Assembly: GCF_007556815.1 (NCBI RefSeq)
Contig: NZ_CP041745.1
Span: 372,001 to 436,000 of the forward strand
Reading direction: 5' to 3'
DNA from: Paraburkholderia megapolitana
GTDB lineage: Bacteria; Pseudomonadota; Gammaproteobacteria; Burkholderiales; Burkholderiaceae
Length of the DNA stretch: 64,000 bases
In this document: positions 9,166-17,502 of the stretch, piece by piece
Layout: each line of letters begins with the position of its first letter
Numbering within the stretch: position 1 is the first letter of the stretch
Made by a program: the position numbers and the translations under genes
Notes under the pieces: model-generated
What the model was told of the DNA's origin: nothing
Database searches by the model: none
What the model saw: only the letters and a program-made list of their open reading frames with translations

Positions 9166-9792
9166 ATGTCACGCTTGCTTGACCGCTCCTTTTCCGCCGG
9201 CGTCGGTGCTGTGTTGTCTGCGCTGCTCGCCGTGAGTCTGCTCGCGGGCTGCAGCACACCGGCTGCAGTCGCCGATTTCCGCTACGACCTCGGCCCGGCC
9301 ACGCCGTCAATCACCACTGGCACGCTGCCCGCCATCAAGGTGCTCGAGGTCACCGCACCGCAGACACTCGATTCCGACCACCTCGTCTATCGCCTCGGCT
9401 ATGCCGACGCACAGCGGCTCTCGTCGTATTCGAACAGCCACTGGACGATGGCGCCCGCGCAACTGCTGACCCAGCGTCTACGCGCTGCGCTGTCGTCGCG
9501 CGGCACCGTGCTGACCGGCGCGGACGGGGTGCGCGCGCCGGTGCTGAAGATCGATCTCGAGGAGTTCGAGCAGGTCTTCGACGGACAGGCGCAAAGTCAC
9601 GGCGCGGTCACGGCACGCGCGACGCTGATCCAGAACGGCAAGGTGATCGGGCAGCACACGTTCGTCGCTCGCGCGCCCGCTAGCTCACCAGATGCCGCCG
9701 GCGGTGCCGCCGCGCTCGCCGCAGCGAGCAACGATCTGATCGCGCAGATTGCCGCATGGCTCGGCGTGCAGCCGCTGGTGGCCGCGCAATGA
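9166..9792 (+). CDS. PqiC-like ABC transport auxiliary lipoprotein
   Basis: This 208-residue lipoprotein begins with a signal peptide and a lipobox (SLLAGC) near residue 24. The rest matches the ABC-transport auxiliary (PqiC/DUF330-like) family: FRYDLGP at the mature N-terminus and a C-terminal LAAASNDLIAQIAAWL helix. I chose ATG 9166 because AAGGA sits 8 bases upstream; an ATG at 9145 overlaps the mlaD-like stop. Such lipoproteins anchor the MCE channel to the outer membrane. It completes the four-gene lipid-transport operon. Confidence 0.88.
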   Translation: MSRLLDRSFSAGVGAVLSALLAVSLLAGCSTPAAVADFRYDLGPATPSITTGTLPAIKVLEVTAPQTLDSDHLVYRLGYADAQRLSSYSNSHWTMAPAQLLTQRLRAALSSRGTVLTGADGVRAPVLKIDLEEFEQVFDGQAQSHGAVTARATLIQNGKVIGQHTFVARAPASSPDAAGGAAALAAASNDLIAQIAAWLGVQPLVAAQ

Positions 9793-9851
9793 GCGAGCGG
9801 CGATGAGCGGCGCGTCGTGAGCGGCGCGCCGCGCGGACCCTGGAGCGCAGC

Positions 9852-11009
9852 ATGAGCGACAAGCCGTGGCAGCGCCGCCCGTCTGCGCTCGCGCGGCAGG
9901 CGCTGGGGCTGTATGCGGCGCTGATTGTCTACGGGTCGTGGTATCCGTTTTCCGGCTGGCGCTCGCTCGGCCTCGGTCCGTTCGACTATCTGAACGATCC
10001 GCTTCCCCGCTATCTGACCGCCTTCGACGTCGTGACGAACGTGCTCGGCTACATGCCGTTCGGTGCGCTCGTCGTGCTCGCGATCTATCCGCGCCGACGT
10101 GGCGCATCGGCCATCGCGCTCGGGTTTGCGCTGGGCGCGTTGCTATCGAGCGTGATGGAGGCAGTGCAGACCTATCTGCCGACACGTGTCGCATCGAACC
10201 TCGATCTCACGGCGAATGCGCTTGGCGCGTTGCTCGGTGCCGCGCTGATGGCGCCCGCGACCGGCGCGCTGCTCGATCGCGGCGCATTGCGCCGGTTGCG
10301 CTTTCTGTGGCTCGAGCGCGATGCGGCGGCGCTGGTCGCGCTTACCGGGTTATGGCCGTTCGCCACGATGTTTCCCGCGCCGTTGCTGTTCGGCATTGGC
10401 GACTGGCCGCGCGTGTTGTGGCTGAACTTCGATGCGACGATGCAGGACGCGCTGCTCGCCTGGACGCCGGCTTCGTGGCACGTCGCCGCATGGCCCGGAT
10501 TGCTCGCCACGTGGATGCCGGACGACGTGTGGGAAGCCGTCGTCACCGCGTTGAACCTGTTTGCGGCGGCAGCGCTCGCATCGCTGCCGATCCGGCCGCG
10601 CGCACCGCGCGTGCGCCTGATGCTCGGCCTGATTGCGCTGACGCTGTTCGTGAAGGCCGGCGCGACGTTCCTGCAATCGCAGTCCGGTCTCGCCTTCGAC
10701 TGGGCAACGCCCGGCGCGCTGGCAGGGCTGGTGGCCGGTACCGTGGCGGCGCTGCTGGCGCTCGTTCTGCCGCCTACGTTGCGGGCGACGCTCGCCGCAT
10801 GCGCGCTGGTCCTCGCGCTGGTGTGCGTGAATCTCCTGCCGGTGAATCCGTACTTCGATGTCGTGCTTGCCGACTGGCGCCAGGGCCGCTATCTGCACTT
10901 CAATGGACTCGCACGCTGGCTCGCGTGGACGTGGCCGTATGCGATGCTCGTGTGGCTCGCGTTTTCGGCGGAACGGGCGTGGCTCACACGGCGGCGTGCC
11001 GGCCGCTGA
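9852..11009 (+). CDS. VanZ-like family membrane protein
   Basis: The 385-residue protein is mostly hydrophobic, with about nine to ten predicted transmembrane helices. The N-terminal ~140 residues match the VanZ-like domain: YGSWYPFSGW near residue 27, DVVTNVLGYMPFG near residue 59 and SNLDLTANALGALLG near residue 116. VanZ confers low-level teicoplanin resistance in enterococci, but the chromosomal Burkholderia proteins have no demonstrated role. It starts 59 bases after the lipoprotein gene in the same direction and may be read through from it. Confidence 0.85.
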   Translation: MSDKPWQRRPSALARQALGLYAALIVYGSWYPFSGWRSLGLGPFDYLNDPLPRYLTAFDVVTNVLGYMPFGALVVLAIYPRRRGASAIALGFALGALLSSVMEAVQTYLPTRVASNLDLTANALGALLGAALMAPATGALLDRGALRRLRFLWLERDAAALVALTGLWPFATMFPAPLLFGIGDWPRVLWLNFDATMQDALLAWTPASWHVAAWPGLLATWMPDDVWEAVVTALNLFAAAALASLPIRPRAPRVRLMLGLIALTLFVKAGATFLQSQSGLAFDWATPGALAGLVAGTVAALLALVLPPTLRATLAACALVLALVCVNLLPVNPYFDVVLADWRQGRYLHFNGLARWLAWTWPYAMLVWLAFSAERAWLTRRRAGR

Positions 11010-11087
11010 GCAACCGTAGGGATCCACCGCCGCGCCGGGTCGCGGGGCGATCGGCACCTCCCGGCTGCGAGCGTCCACCGCGCTCGT

Positions 11088-11093
11088 TATAAT
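11088..11093 (+). promoter_or_regulatory. Candidate -10 box (TATAAT) upstream of the ferredoxin-like gene
   Basis: A perfect TATAAT lies 95 bases before the ATG at 11188, within the intergenic region after the VanZ-like gene. No good -35 is visible at 16-18 bases. Confidence 0.4.
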
Positions 11094-11187
11094 CGACCGC
11101 ACAACAAGCCGTGCGCAGCGCGCGTGCAACGTATCGCATCGTCGCGCCGCAGCGGTCCCCACATTTGCGCGTAACTTCCGGCCCATC

Positions 11188-11511
11188 ATGGACTCGTTCT
11201 TCAAGCACCACGTCTTCTTCTGTCTGAATCAGCGCGATCCCGGCGCAGAACGCCCGAGCTGCGCGAACTGCAACTCGCAGGCGATGCAGGAGTACGCGAA
11301 AAAACGCGTCAAGCAACTGGGCCTCGCGGGTCCGGGGCAGGTGCGAATCAACAAGTCCGGCTGCCTCGACCGCTGCGAGGAAGGTCCGACCATCGTCGTG
11401 TATCCGGAAGGCATCTGGTACACGTACGTCGACGAGGCCGACATCGATGAGATCGTCGATTCGCATCTCGCGAACGGCAAGATCGTCGAACGGCTGTTGA
11501 TCGACCGGTAA
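11188..11511 (+). CDS. Thioredoxin-like (2Fe-2S) ferredoxin domain protein
   Basis: The 107-residue protein has a cysteine pattern typical of thioredoxin-like [2Fe-2S] ferredoxins. There is an N-terminal pair (PSCANC) and a conserved pair in KSGCLDRCEEGP, followed by a YPEGIWYTYV strand. Related to the NuoE-like fold. Such proteins transfer electrons or may protect other enzymes; the partner is unknown here. It lies 8 bases upstream of an alpha/beta hydrolase gene, and the pair is probably co-transcribed from the TATAAT at 11088. Confidence 0.85.
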   Translation: MDSFFKHHVFFCLNQRDPGAERPSCANCNSQAMQEYAKKRVKQLGLAGPGQVRINKSGCLDRCEEGPTIVVYPEGIWYTYVDEADIDEIVDSHLANGKIVERLLIDR

Positions 11512-11519
11512 GCCACACG

Positions 11520-12164
11520 ATGAACGTTCACACGCAGAATTTCCTGATCGACGGTCCGGTCGGCAAGATCGAGGTCGCGCTCGATCTGCCCGACGCCGTG
11601 CGCGAAGCCGGCGCCGCACCGCGCGGCATCGCGCTGGTGGCGCATCCGCATCCGCTCTTCGGCGGCACGATGGACAACAAGGTCGCGCAGACGCTTGCAC
11701 GTACGCTGGTGCAGCTCGACTACGTCACGTACCGCTCGAATTTTCGCGGTGTCGGGCAAACGCAAGGCGAGCACGACAACGGCCACGGCGAGCGCGACGA
11801 CCTGCTCGCGGTGCTCGATCACATGCGCGCGCAACCGGGTTACGCCGATCTGCCGCTCGTACTCGCGGGTTTTTCATTCGGCACGTTCGTGCTGTCGCAT
11901 GTCGTGCAGCAACTGCGCGAGGCCGGCAAGGAGATCGAAAGAGTGGTGTTTGTCGGCACGGCGGCGAGTCGCTGGGAAGTCGCGCGAGTGCCGGAAAATA
12001 CGCTCGTGATTCACGGCGAAACCGACGATACGGTGCCGATTCAATCGGTGTACGACTGGGCGCGGCCGCAGGAACTGCCGGTCGTCGTGATTCCGGGTGC
12101 CGAGCATTTTCTGCATCGCAAGCTGCATATTCTGAAGCGCATCATCGTCGACGCGTGGCACTGA
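11520..12164 (+). CDS. Alpha/beta hydrolase family protein
   Basis: This 214-residue hydrolase has HPHPLFGGTMDNKV near residue 42, which supplies the oxyanion strand. The nucleophile elbow is GFSFGT near residue 118 and the C-terminal His is in PGAEHFLHRKL. The acidic residue is probably in HGETDDTVP. It matches the small, CocE/dienelactone-like family of alpha/beta hydrolases of unknown substrate found in many Proteobacteria. It begins 8 bases after the ferredoxin-like gene. Confidence 0.85.
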   Translation: MNVHTQNFLIDGPVGKIEVALDLPDAVREAGAAPRGIALVAHPHPLFGGTMDNKVAQTLARTLVQLDYVTYRSNFRGVGQTQGEHDNGHGERDDLLAVLDHMRAQPGYADLPLVLAGFSFGTFVLSHVVQQLREAGKEIERVVFVGTAASRWEVARVPENTLVIHGETDDTVPIQSVYDWARPQELPVVVIPGAEHFLHRKLHILKRIIVDAWH

Positions 12165-12490
12165 TTGCACTGGCGGGATGAACCCGTTTCTCGCATGATG
12201 TACGCTGTTTTCTCGCGGTTTTCCCTGATCGACCCGAATCGGTCGATACGGCGGCGCGTATAATGAGCGCTCTTTTTTGGGCGCAGCGCCGCCCATCCGG
12301 TAGTGCGCGGGCCCGATAGAGCACGTGCAGCGCCGGATGCCCGGCATCTGCGCGAACCGATCGCGTGGCCGCAAGTCCAATGGGCGCCGCACAGTTTTTG
12401 CGGCGCTGCGCTTGCCGACCGGCTCTACCCAACCATGCACTGCGCGTGTGCCCTTGTGTGCACGAAGCTCACCCTGCCCGAATCGATCCT
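12165..12490. other. Promoter and long leader region of the D,D-carboxypeptidase gene
   Basis: This 326-base stretch has no gene of its own. It holds a 20-base inverted repeat (12228-12247), a TATAAT -10 box (12259-12264) and a leader of about 220 bases. Within the leader lies a hairpin, GCGCCGC (12384-12390) pairing with GCGGCGC (12400-12406). Confidence 0.5.
12228..12264 (+). promoter_or_regulatory. Inverted repeat next to a TATAAT promoter element
   Basis: ATCGACC-N6-GGTCGAT (12228-12247) is a perfect 7-base-arm inverted repeat. It covers the position where a -35 element would lie for TATAAT at 12259-12264. This is the arrangement of an operator; the binding protein is unknown. Confidence 0.45.
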
Positions 12491-13711
12491 ATGCGTTTTT
12501 CCACTCCCGGCTCTTCGTCACTGTCCTCCCTCGTTCCGTCTTCCCTCAGCCGTGCCGTCACGCTTGGCGTGCTGCTGCCCGCTACGCTGGTCGCGAGCAC
12601 GGCCTTCGCGCAGGTGCCGCCGCCGGCGGTGAACGCGCGTTCGTGGGTACTCGTCGATGCCACCAGCAACCAGGTGCTGGCATCGGGCAACCCCGACGAG
12701 CGCGTCGAACCCGCGTCGCTGACCAAGCTGATGACGGCCTACCTTGTCTTCGAAGCACTGCAGACGAAGAAGATTTCGATGGATCAGACGGTGATGCCGA
12801 GCGAAGCGGTGCGCCGCGTGCGCAACGACGAATCGCGGATGTTCATCGAAGCGAACAAGCCGGTCACGGTGCACGATCTCGTCTACGGGATGATCATCCA
12901 GTCGGGTAACGACGCGGCGATCGCGCTCGCCGAACTGGTCGGCGGCAGCGAATCGCAGTTCGTCAACATGATGAACACGGAGGCGCAGCGCCTCGGCATG
13001 GCGCATACGCATTTCGCGGATGTGAACGGCATGCCCGACGCGCAGCACTACACGACAGCCGGCGATCTCGCGCTGCTGTCCACGCGCCTCATTCGCGATT
13101 TCCCCGACTACTACAGCATCTTCTCGGTGAAGGAATTCACCTATAACAAGATCAAGCAGCCGAACCGCAATCGTCTGCTGTGGATCGATCCGACTGTCGA
13201 CGGCCTGAAGACCGGTCACACGCAAGCCGCCGGCTACTGCCTGATCGCGACCGCGAAGCGTTCGCTGCCGGGCACGCCCGATGCATCGCGCCGTCTCGTC
13301 ACCGTGATGATGGGCGAGGTGAAGGAACACGACCGCGTGCAGGACAGCCTGAAGATGCTGAACTACGGCTATAGCGCGTACGACACGGTGCGGCTGTACA
13401 AGGCCGGCCAGACGATCGAAACGGCGCGTATCTACAAGGGTGCGCAGGACACGGTGAAGGTTGGTGTGAAGAGCGACCAGTTCCTCACGCTGCCGAAGGG
13501 CGCCGCCGACAAGGCGAAGCCGCAGGTCACGCTGAATTCGCCGCTGATCGCGCCGCTCACGGACGGCCAGCAGGTCGGCAACGTGCAGCTCGTCGCCAAC
13601 GGCAAGACGCTTGCGCAATTCCCGGTCGTCGCGCTCGAAGCAGTGCCGCAGGCGGGTGTAGCGGGTCGCGTGTGGGATTCGCTGATGCTGATGTTCAACA
13701 AGAAGAAGTAA
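12491..13711 (+). CDS. dacC: D-alanyl-D-alanine carboxypeptidase (PBP5/6 family)
   Basis: The enzyme trims the terminal D-Ala from peptidoglycan pentapeptides in the periplasm. A signal peptide ends near residue 40 (AFA-Q). The active-site SxxK is SLTK at 76-79, followed by the SGN motif (IIQSGNDAA) and KTGHT. A C-terminal PBP5-type domain and an amphipathic membrane-binding tail (DSLMLMFNKKK) complete it. I chose the ATG at 12491 because the signal peptide begins there; the frame is open further upstream. The length of 406 residues fits the family. dacA and dacC cannot be told apart confidently by eye. Confidence 0.9.
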   Translation: MRFSTPGSSSLSSLVPSSLSRAVTLGVLLPATLVASTAFAQVPPPAVNARSWVLVDATSNQVLASGNPDERVEPASLTKLMTAYLVFEALQTKKISMDQTVMPSEAVRRVRNDESRMFIEANKPVTVHDLVYGMIIQSGNDAAIALAELVGGSESQFVNMMNTEAQRLGMAHTHFADVNGMPDAQHYTTAGDLALLSTRLIRDFPDYYSIFSVKEFTYNKIKQPNRNRLLWIDPTVDGLKTGHTQAAGYCLIATAKRSLPGTPDASRRLVTVMMGEVKEHDRVQDSLKMLNYGYSAYDTVRLYKAGQTIETARIYKGAQDTVKVGVKSDQFLTLPKGAADKAKPQVTLNSPLIAPLTDGQQVGNVQLVANGKTLAQFPVVALEAVPQAGVAGRVWDSLMLMFNKKK

Positions 13712-13784
13712 GACCCGCGGCGTCCCGGGTTGCGCCGCGCGCGTCGTCGGGTTACGCCGTGCGCGGTGTTTCAAGGAGTCAAGG

Positions 13785-14057
13785 ATGAGCCCTGTGAACG
13801 AAGAATCACTCATTGAGTATCCGTGCGATTTCCCGATCAAGGTGATGGGCAAGTCGCATCCCGAGTTCGCCGAGACGATCGTGACGGTGATCCGTCAGTT
13901 CGATAACAGTGTCGACGCTGAGCGCATCGAGGTGCGGCCGTCGAGCGGCGGTAACTACACCGGTTTGACGGTGACGGTGCGGGCGGTGAATCGCGAACAG
14001 CTCGACGACATTTACCGCGCGCTGACCGGACACCCGATGGTCAAGGTCGTGCTCTGA
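13785..14057 (+). CDS. ybeD: YbeD family protein (DUF493)
   Basis: This 90-residue protein matches the YbeD/HP0495 family: YPCDFPIKVMGKS at the N-terminus, RPSSGGNYTGLTVTV in the middle and a C-terminal HPMVKVVL. The family has an ACT-like fold and lies beside lipB in many Gammaproteobacteria, where a link to lipoate metabolism has been proposed. Here lipB and lipA are also close but are separated by a LysR regulator and a DUF2917 gene. AAGGAG precedes the ATG. Confidence 0.9.
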   Translation: MSPVNEESLIEYPCDFPIKVMGKSHPEFAETIVTVIRQFDNSVDAERIEVRPSSGGNYTGLTVTVRAVNREQLDDIYRALTGHPMVKVVL

Positions 14058-14070
14058 GCGGAACAGCCGT

Positions 14071-15066
14071 TCAGGGCTCGACCTGCAGCGACGGCCGGGC
14101 GGCTTTTTCCGCTTTGCCGGTCTTTCCGCCCTTCACCGCTTTCTGCGGACCTTCCTGACAGGCGCGCTCGAAGAGTTGCCGGAACCGTCTGACTTCCTCG
14201 AATACCCAGTTGCGGAACGCCATCACGCGTGCTGTCTGCAGCATCTGCGGCTGGCAGAGGAAATAGTATTGCCACGGGCTCGGCCCGTCGATGTCGAAGA
14301 GCCGTACCAGCCGGCCAGCGGCAACCTCGGGCATAGCCAGCGAGCGCCGCGTGAGCGCAGTGCCCTGACCTTCGATCGCAGCCTGCAGCAGGTTCGACGA
14401 ATCCTCATACAGCACCCCGCGCTTGGGCTCCGGCCAGTCGTTCAAACCCGCCGCGTCGAACCACGGGCGCCACAACTCGTCGTCTGAGCGCAGCAGCGGA
14501 AATTTCGCGAGATCCGTCGGGACTTTCGGCAGCTTGCCGCCGTTGAAGGTCGGCGAGCACGCGGGAAAGAACACCTCCTCCAGCAGCAATTCAGCGTGTA
14601 ACCCCGGATATTTGCCGTAGCCGAAGCGGATTGCCACGTCGATGTCGTCGCGCGTGAAATCGGCGAGCGCGTTGGTGGACAGCAACTCCAGGTCCCACTG
14701 CGGATTGGCTTCGATAAAGCTGCCGAGGCGCGGCGTTACCCAGCGCGCGGCAAACGACGTCAGCATCGATACCACCAGCCGCCGCTCGCGGTCGCCGCCG
14801 CGGATGGCCTGCGTCGCGTCGACAAGGGCCGTCAGCGCGGCGCGCACCTGGGTCGCGTAGCGTCGCCCGACATCGGTGAGCTGGACGCGCTTGCCGTCGC
14901 GGGAAAACAGCGCAATGCCGAGCTCCGCTTCGAGCGCGCGGATCTGATGGCTGACGGCGCCGTGGGTGACGAAGAGCTCGTCGGCGGCGCGCGAGAAGCT
15001 CTCGTGCCGGGCGGCGGCCTCGAATGCCTTGATGGCGTTCAGCGCGGGGAGCTGTCGTAGGTCCAT
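14071..15066 (-). CDS. LysR-family transcriptional regulator (GcvA-like)
   Basis: The 331-residue protein has the LysR N-terminal winged helix (residues 1-65: LPALNAIKAFEAAARHESFSRAADELF ... is the GcvA-type start). A periplasmic-binding-protein-like effector domain occupies residues ~95-295. The N-terminal sequence places it in the GcvA/AmpR subgroup. A basic, Lys/Gly-rich tail follows the effector domain. It is divergent from the DUF2917 gene and its start lies 113 bases away, so it may control that gene; this follows from LysR habit and is not shown. The ligand is unknown. Confidence 0.88.
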   Translation of the reverse strand: MDLRQLPALNAIKAFEAAARHESFSRAADELFVTHGAVSHQIRALEAELGIALFSRDGKRVQLTDVGRRYATQVRAALTALVDATQAIRGGDRERRLVVSMLTSFAARWVTPRLGSFIEANPQWDLELLSTNALADFTRDDIDVAIRFGYGKYPGLHAELLLEEVFFPACSPTFNGGKLPKVPTDLAKFPLLRSDDELWRPWFDAAGLNDWPEPKRGVLYEDSSNLLQAAIEGQGTALTRRSLAMPEVAAGRLVRLFDIDGPSPWQYYFLCQPQMLQTARVMAFRNWVFEEVRRFRQLFERACQEGPQKAVKGGKTGKAEKAARPSLQVEP

Positions 15067-15179
15067 GGTGGTCGGTCCATCGCAATCTGGCTCACATAGC
15101 CGTGAGAATTGATCGTTATGCGCAATCCCTTGTTACGCCTAGGATTGTAGTCAGTCAACGAGCCTTTGCGGAGTCTGTC

Positions 15180-15509
15180 ATGCGAGAAATTTCCTCTAGT
15201 ATCGTGTTCGAAATCAAGTCCGGCGAAACCGTACCGATGCGGGTCACGCGCAGCACGCGGCTGGCGATTAGCGGCGGCCCTGTCTGGGTGACGCGCAGCG
15301 ACGACACCCGGGACTACTGGCTCCAGCCGGGCCATACGTTGCGGCTGCGCAGCGGCGAGCGGCTGTGGCTCAGCGCCGAGAGCGACCTGGCTGCGAACGT
15401 CGCCTTTTCGGTACCCGGTCGCTGCGACCAGCGCGTACGCGGCTGGCTGGGGCGGATCGTCGAGCGGCTGACGATGCATCTGCAGCGGGACGGCTGGCGC
15501 ACGGTTTGA
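15180..15509 (+). CDS. DUF2917 domain protein
   Basis: This 109-residue protein matches the DUF2917 family: FEIKSGETVPMRV, GGPVWVTRSDDTRDYWLQPG and GERLWLSAE. It is predicted to be a small beta-rich, cupin-like protein with no signal peptide. I chose the ATG at 15180, at the start of the conserved domain; an in-frame ATG at 15102 adds 26 unconserved residues. It is transcribed divergently from the LysR gene. Function is unknown. Confidence 0.78.
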   Translation: MREISSSIVFEIKSGETVPMRVTRSTRLAISGGPVWVTRSDDTRDYWLQPGHTLRLRSGERLWLSAESDLAANVAFSVPGRCDQRVRGWLGRIVERLTMHLQRDGWRTV

Positions 15510-15604
15510 GCCGGTCTGAACCGACTTGAACCGGCCCGGACGTTCCGTAGCGATATGGCGTGCCTCCGGCGAGGTGCCACGGTTTTCGGTAAACTGCCGA
15601 AACT

Positions 15605-16378
15605 ATGTGCGCTTCGCCGGTTTTGCCTTCCTCCCCCTCTCCCAGCCCGATTGCCCCTGACGCCGCCAGCGCGAACGTCCAGACGGCGCTTGCCGTTCCG
15701 GCTCCGGTGCTGCGCTGGCGCGGCGTGGAAGCCTACGAAACCAGCTTCGCGGCCATGCGCGCGTTCACCGACGAGCGTACCGCCGACACCCCCGACGAAA
15801 TCTGGCTCGTCGAACATCTCCCGGTTTTCACGCTCGGCCAGGCCGGCGACCCCGCCCACCTGCTCGCCGCCGACAGCGACATTCCGCTCGTCAAGGTGGA
15901 TCGGGGCGGGCAGATCACGTATCACGGGCCGGGGCAGGTTGTCGCATACCTGCTGCTGGACCTGCGACGGCGCAAGCTGATGGTGCGCGAACTGGTCACA
16001 CGGATCGAGCAGGCCGTGATCGATACCCTCGCGGCGTATAATCTCGCCGGAGAACGCAAGGCGGGCGCGCCCGGCATTTATGTGGCGCCCGGCCCGCACG
16101 CAGGGCCGCATGGCGGCGCGAAAATCGGCGCCCTCGGGCTGAAGATCCGCAACGGCTGCAGCTATCACGGCGTCAGCCTGAATGTCGCGATGGATCTGCA
16201 GCCGTTTCTGGCTATCAATCCCTGTGGTTACGCCGGGCTCGAAACAGTCGATATGGCGACGCTCGGCGTCGCTGCCGGCTGGAACGACGTAGCCGGCACC
16301 CTTGCAGCCCGCCTTACCGCAAACCTCGACGGCAGCACCGCAGCCGCCCAACCGCAGGCCGGTGCCGTCACCGCCTGA
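15605..16378 (+). CDS. lipB: Octanoyl-[acyl-carrier-protein]:protein N-octanoyltransferase
   Basis: LipB moves an octanoyl group from acyl carrier protein to the lipoyl domains of 2-oxoacid dehydrogenases and the glycine cleavage H protein. Motifs seen: [14 protein letters not shown], the lysine-bearing KIGALGLKI and the catalytic cysteine in [11 protein letters not shown]. The protein has 257 residues, with an N-terminal ~35-residue Ser/Pro/Ala-rich extension. lipA, the next enzyme of the pathway, follows 13 bases downstream in the same direction. Confidence 0.95.
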   Translation: MCASPVLPSSPSPSPIAPDAASANVQTALAVPAPVLRWRGVEAYETSFAAMRAFTDERTADTPDEIWLVEHLPVFTLGQAGDPAHLLAADSDIPLVKVDRGGQITYHGPGQVVAYLLLDLRRRKLMVRELVTRIEQAVIDTLAAYNLAGERKAGAPGIYVAPGPHAGPHGGAKIGALGLKIRNGCSYHGVSLNVAMDLQPFLAINPCGYAGLETVDMATLGVAAGWNDVAGTLAARLTANLDGSTAAAQPQAGAVTA

Positions 16379-16391
16379 CTGGATCGAACGA

Positions 16392-17404
16392 ATGACTGAC
16401 GCTACCGCGAACCTCGCCGGCGCTACTGCCGCCCCACCGACGCTCCCGCTGTCTACGACGCCACGGCGAAACAGAAGGCACAGGCCAAGACCGCGCGCAT
16501 CCCGATCAAGATCATCCCGATCGAAAAGCTGAAAAAGCCGGAATGGATTCGCGTGAAGGCCGCGACCGGTAGCTCGCGCTTCTCCGAAATCAAGCAGATC
16601 CTGCGCGAGCACAACCTGCACACGGTGTGCGAGGAAGCAAGCTGCCCGAATATCGGCGAATGCTTCGGCAAGGGCACGGCGACGTTCATGATCATGGGCG
16701 ACAAGTGCACGCGCCGCTGCCCGTTCTGCGACGTCGGCCACGGCCGCCCCGATCCTCTCGATACCGACGAGCCCGTCAATCTCGCCCGCACGATCGCGGC
16801 GCTGAAACTGAAGTACGTGGTGATTACGAGCGTCGATCGCGACGATCTGCGCGATGGCGGTGCGGGTCACTTTGTGGAATGTATTCGCCAGGTGCGCGAG
16901 CAGTCGCCGGCAACGCGCATCGAGATTCTCACGCCCGATTTCCGCGGCCGTCTGGACCGCGCGCTGGGAATTCTCAACGCCGCGCCGCCCGATGTGATGA
17001 ACCACAACCTCGAAACGGTGCCACGTCTCTACAAGGAAGCGCGCCCGGGTTCCGACTACGCGCATTCGCTGAAGCTGCTGAAGGACTTCAAGGCGCTGCA
17101 TCCCGATGTCGCGACGAAGTCCGGCCTGATGGTCGGCCTTGGCGAAACCGAAGAGGAAATTCTTCAGGTGATGCGCGATCTACGCGCGCACGACGTCGAT
17201 ATGCTGACGATCGGCCAGTATCTGCAACCGTCCGAACACCATCTGCCGGTGCGTGCTTACGTGCATCCGGATACGTTCAAGATGTACGAGGAAGAGGCGT
17301 ACAAGATGGGCTTCACGCATGCTGCGGTCGGTGCGATGGTGCGCTCGAGCTATCACGCCGATTTGCAGGCACATGGGGCGGGTGTCGTAGATCTGCACAA
17401 GTAA
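16392..17404 (+). CDS. lipA: Lipoyl synthase, with an apparent one-base frameshift near the N-terminus
   Basis: LipA is a radical-SAM enzyme that inserts two sulfurs into protein-bound octanoyl groups. The natural ATG (16392; [10 protein letters not shown]...) lies in a different frame from the body of the enzyme. The body frame is closed upstream by TGA at 16397, and its first usual start codon is GTG at 16553. Between them the body frame encodes a LipA-like N-terminus ([19 protein letters not shown], then [17 protein letters not shown]). One base must therefore be missing at a C-run between about 16430 and 16450. From GTG 16553, the auxiliary-cluster cysteines are at 26, 31 and 37 and the radical-SAM CxxxCxxC at 52, 56 and 59, so the catalytic part is intact. 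Confidence 0.85.
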
Positions 17405-17414
17405 GTGAAGATTA

Positions 17415-17445
17415 CCGGCAGCGAGATGGGTTGATTCGCTGCCGG
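17415..17445 (+). terminator. Hairpin after lipA, possible terminator
   Basis: CCGGCAGCGA pairs perfectly with TCGCTGCCGG around an 11-base loop, starting 10 bases after the lipA stop. No T-run follows, so termination is uncertain; it may stabilise the 3' end. Confidence 0.5.
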
Positions 17446-17502
17446 GGGCCAACCCCGGCCATCTGCACTTTACGGATTGCTCCCGATGGGCGCGATATCC
17501 CG

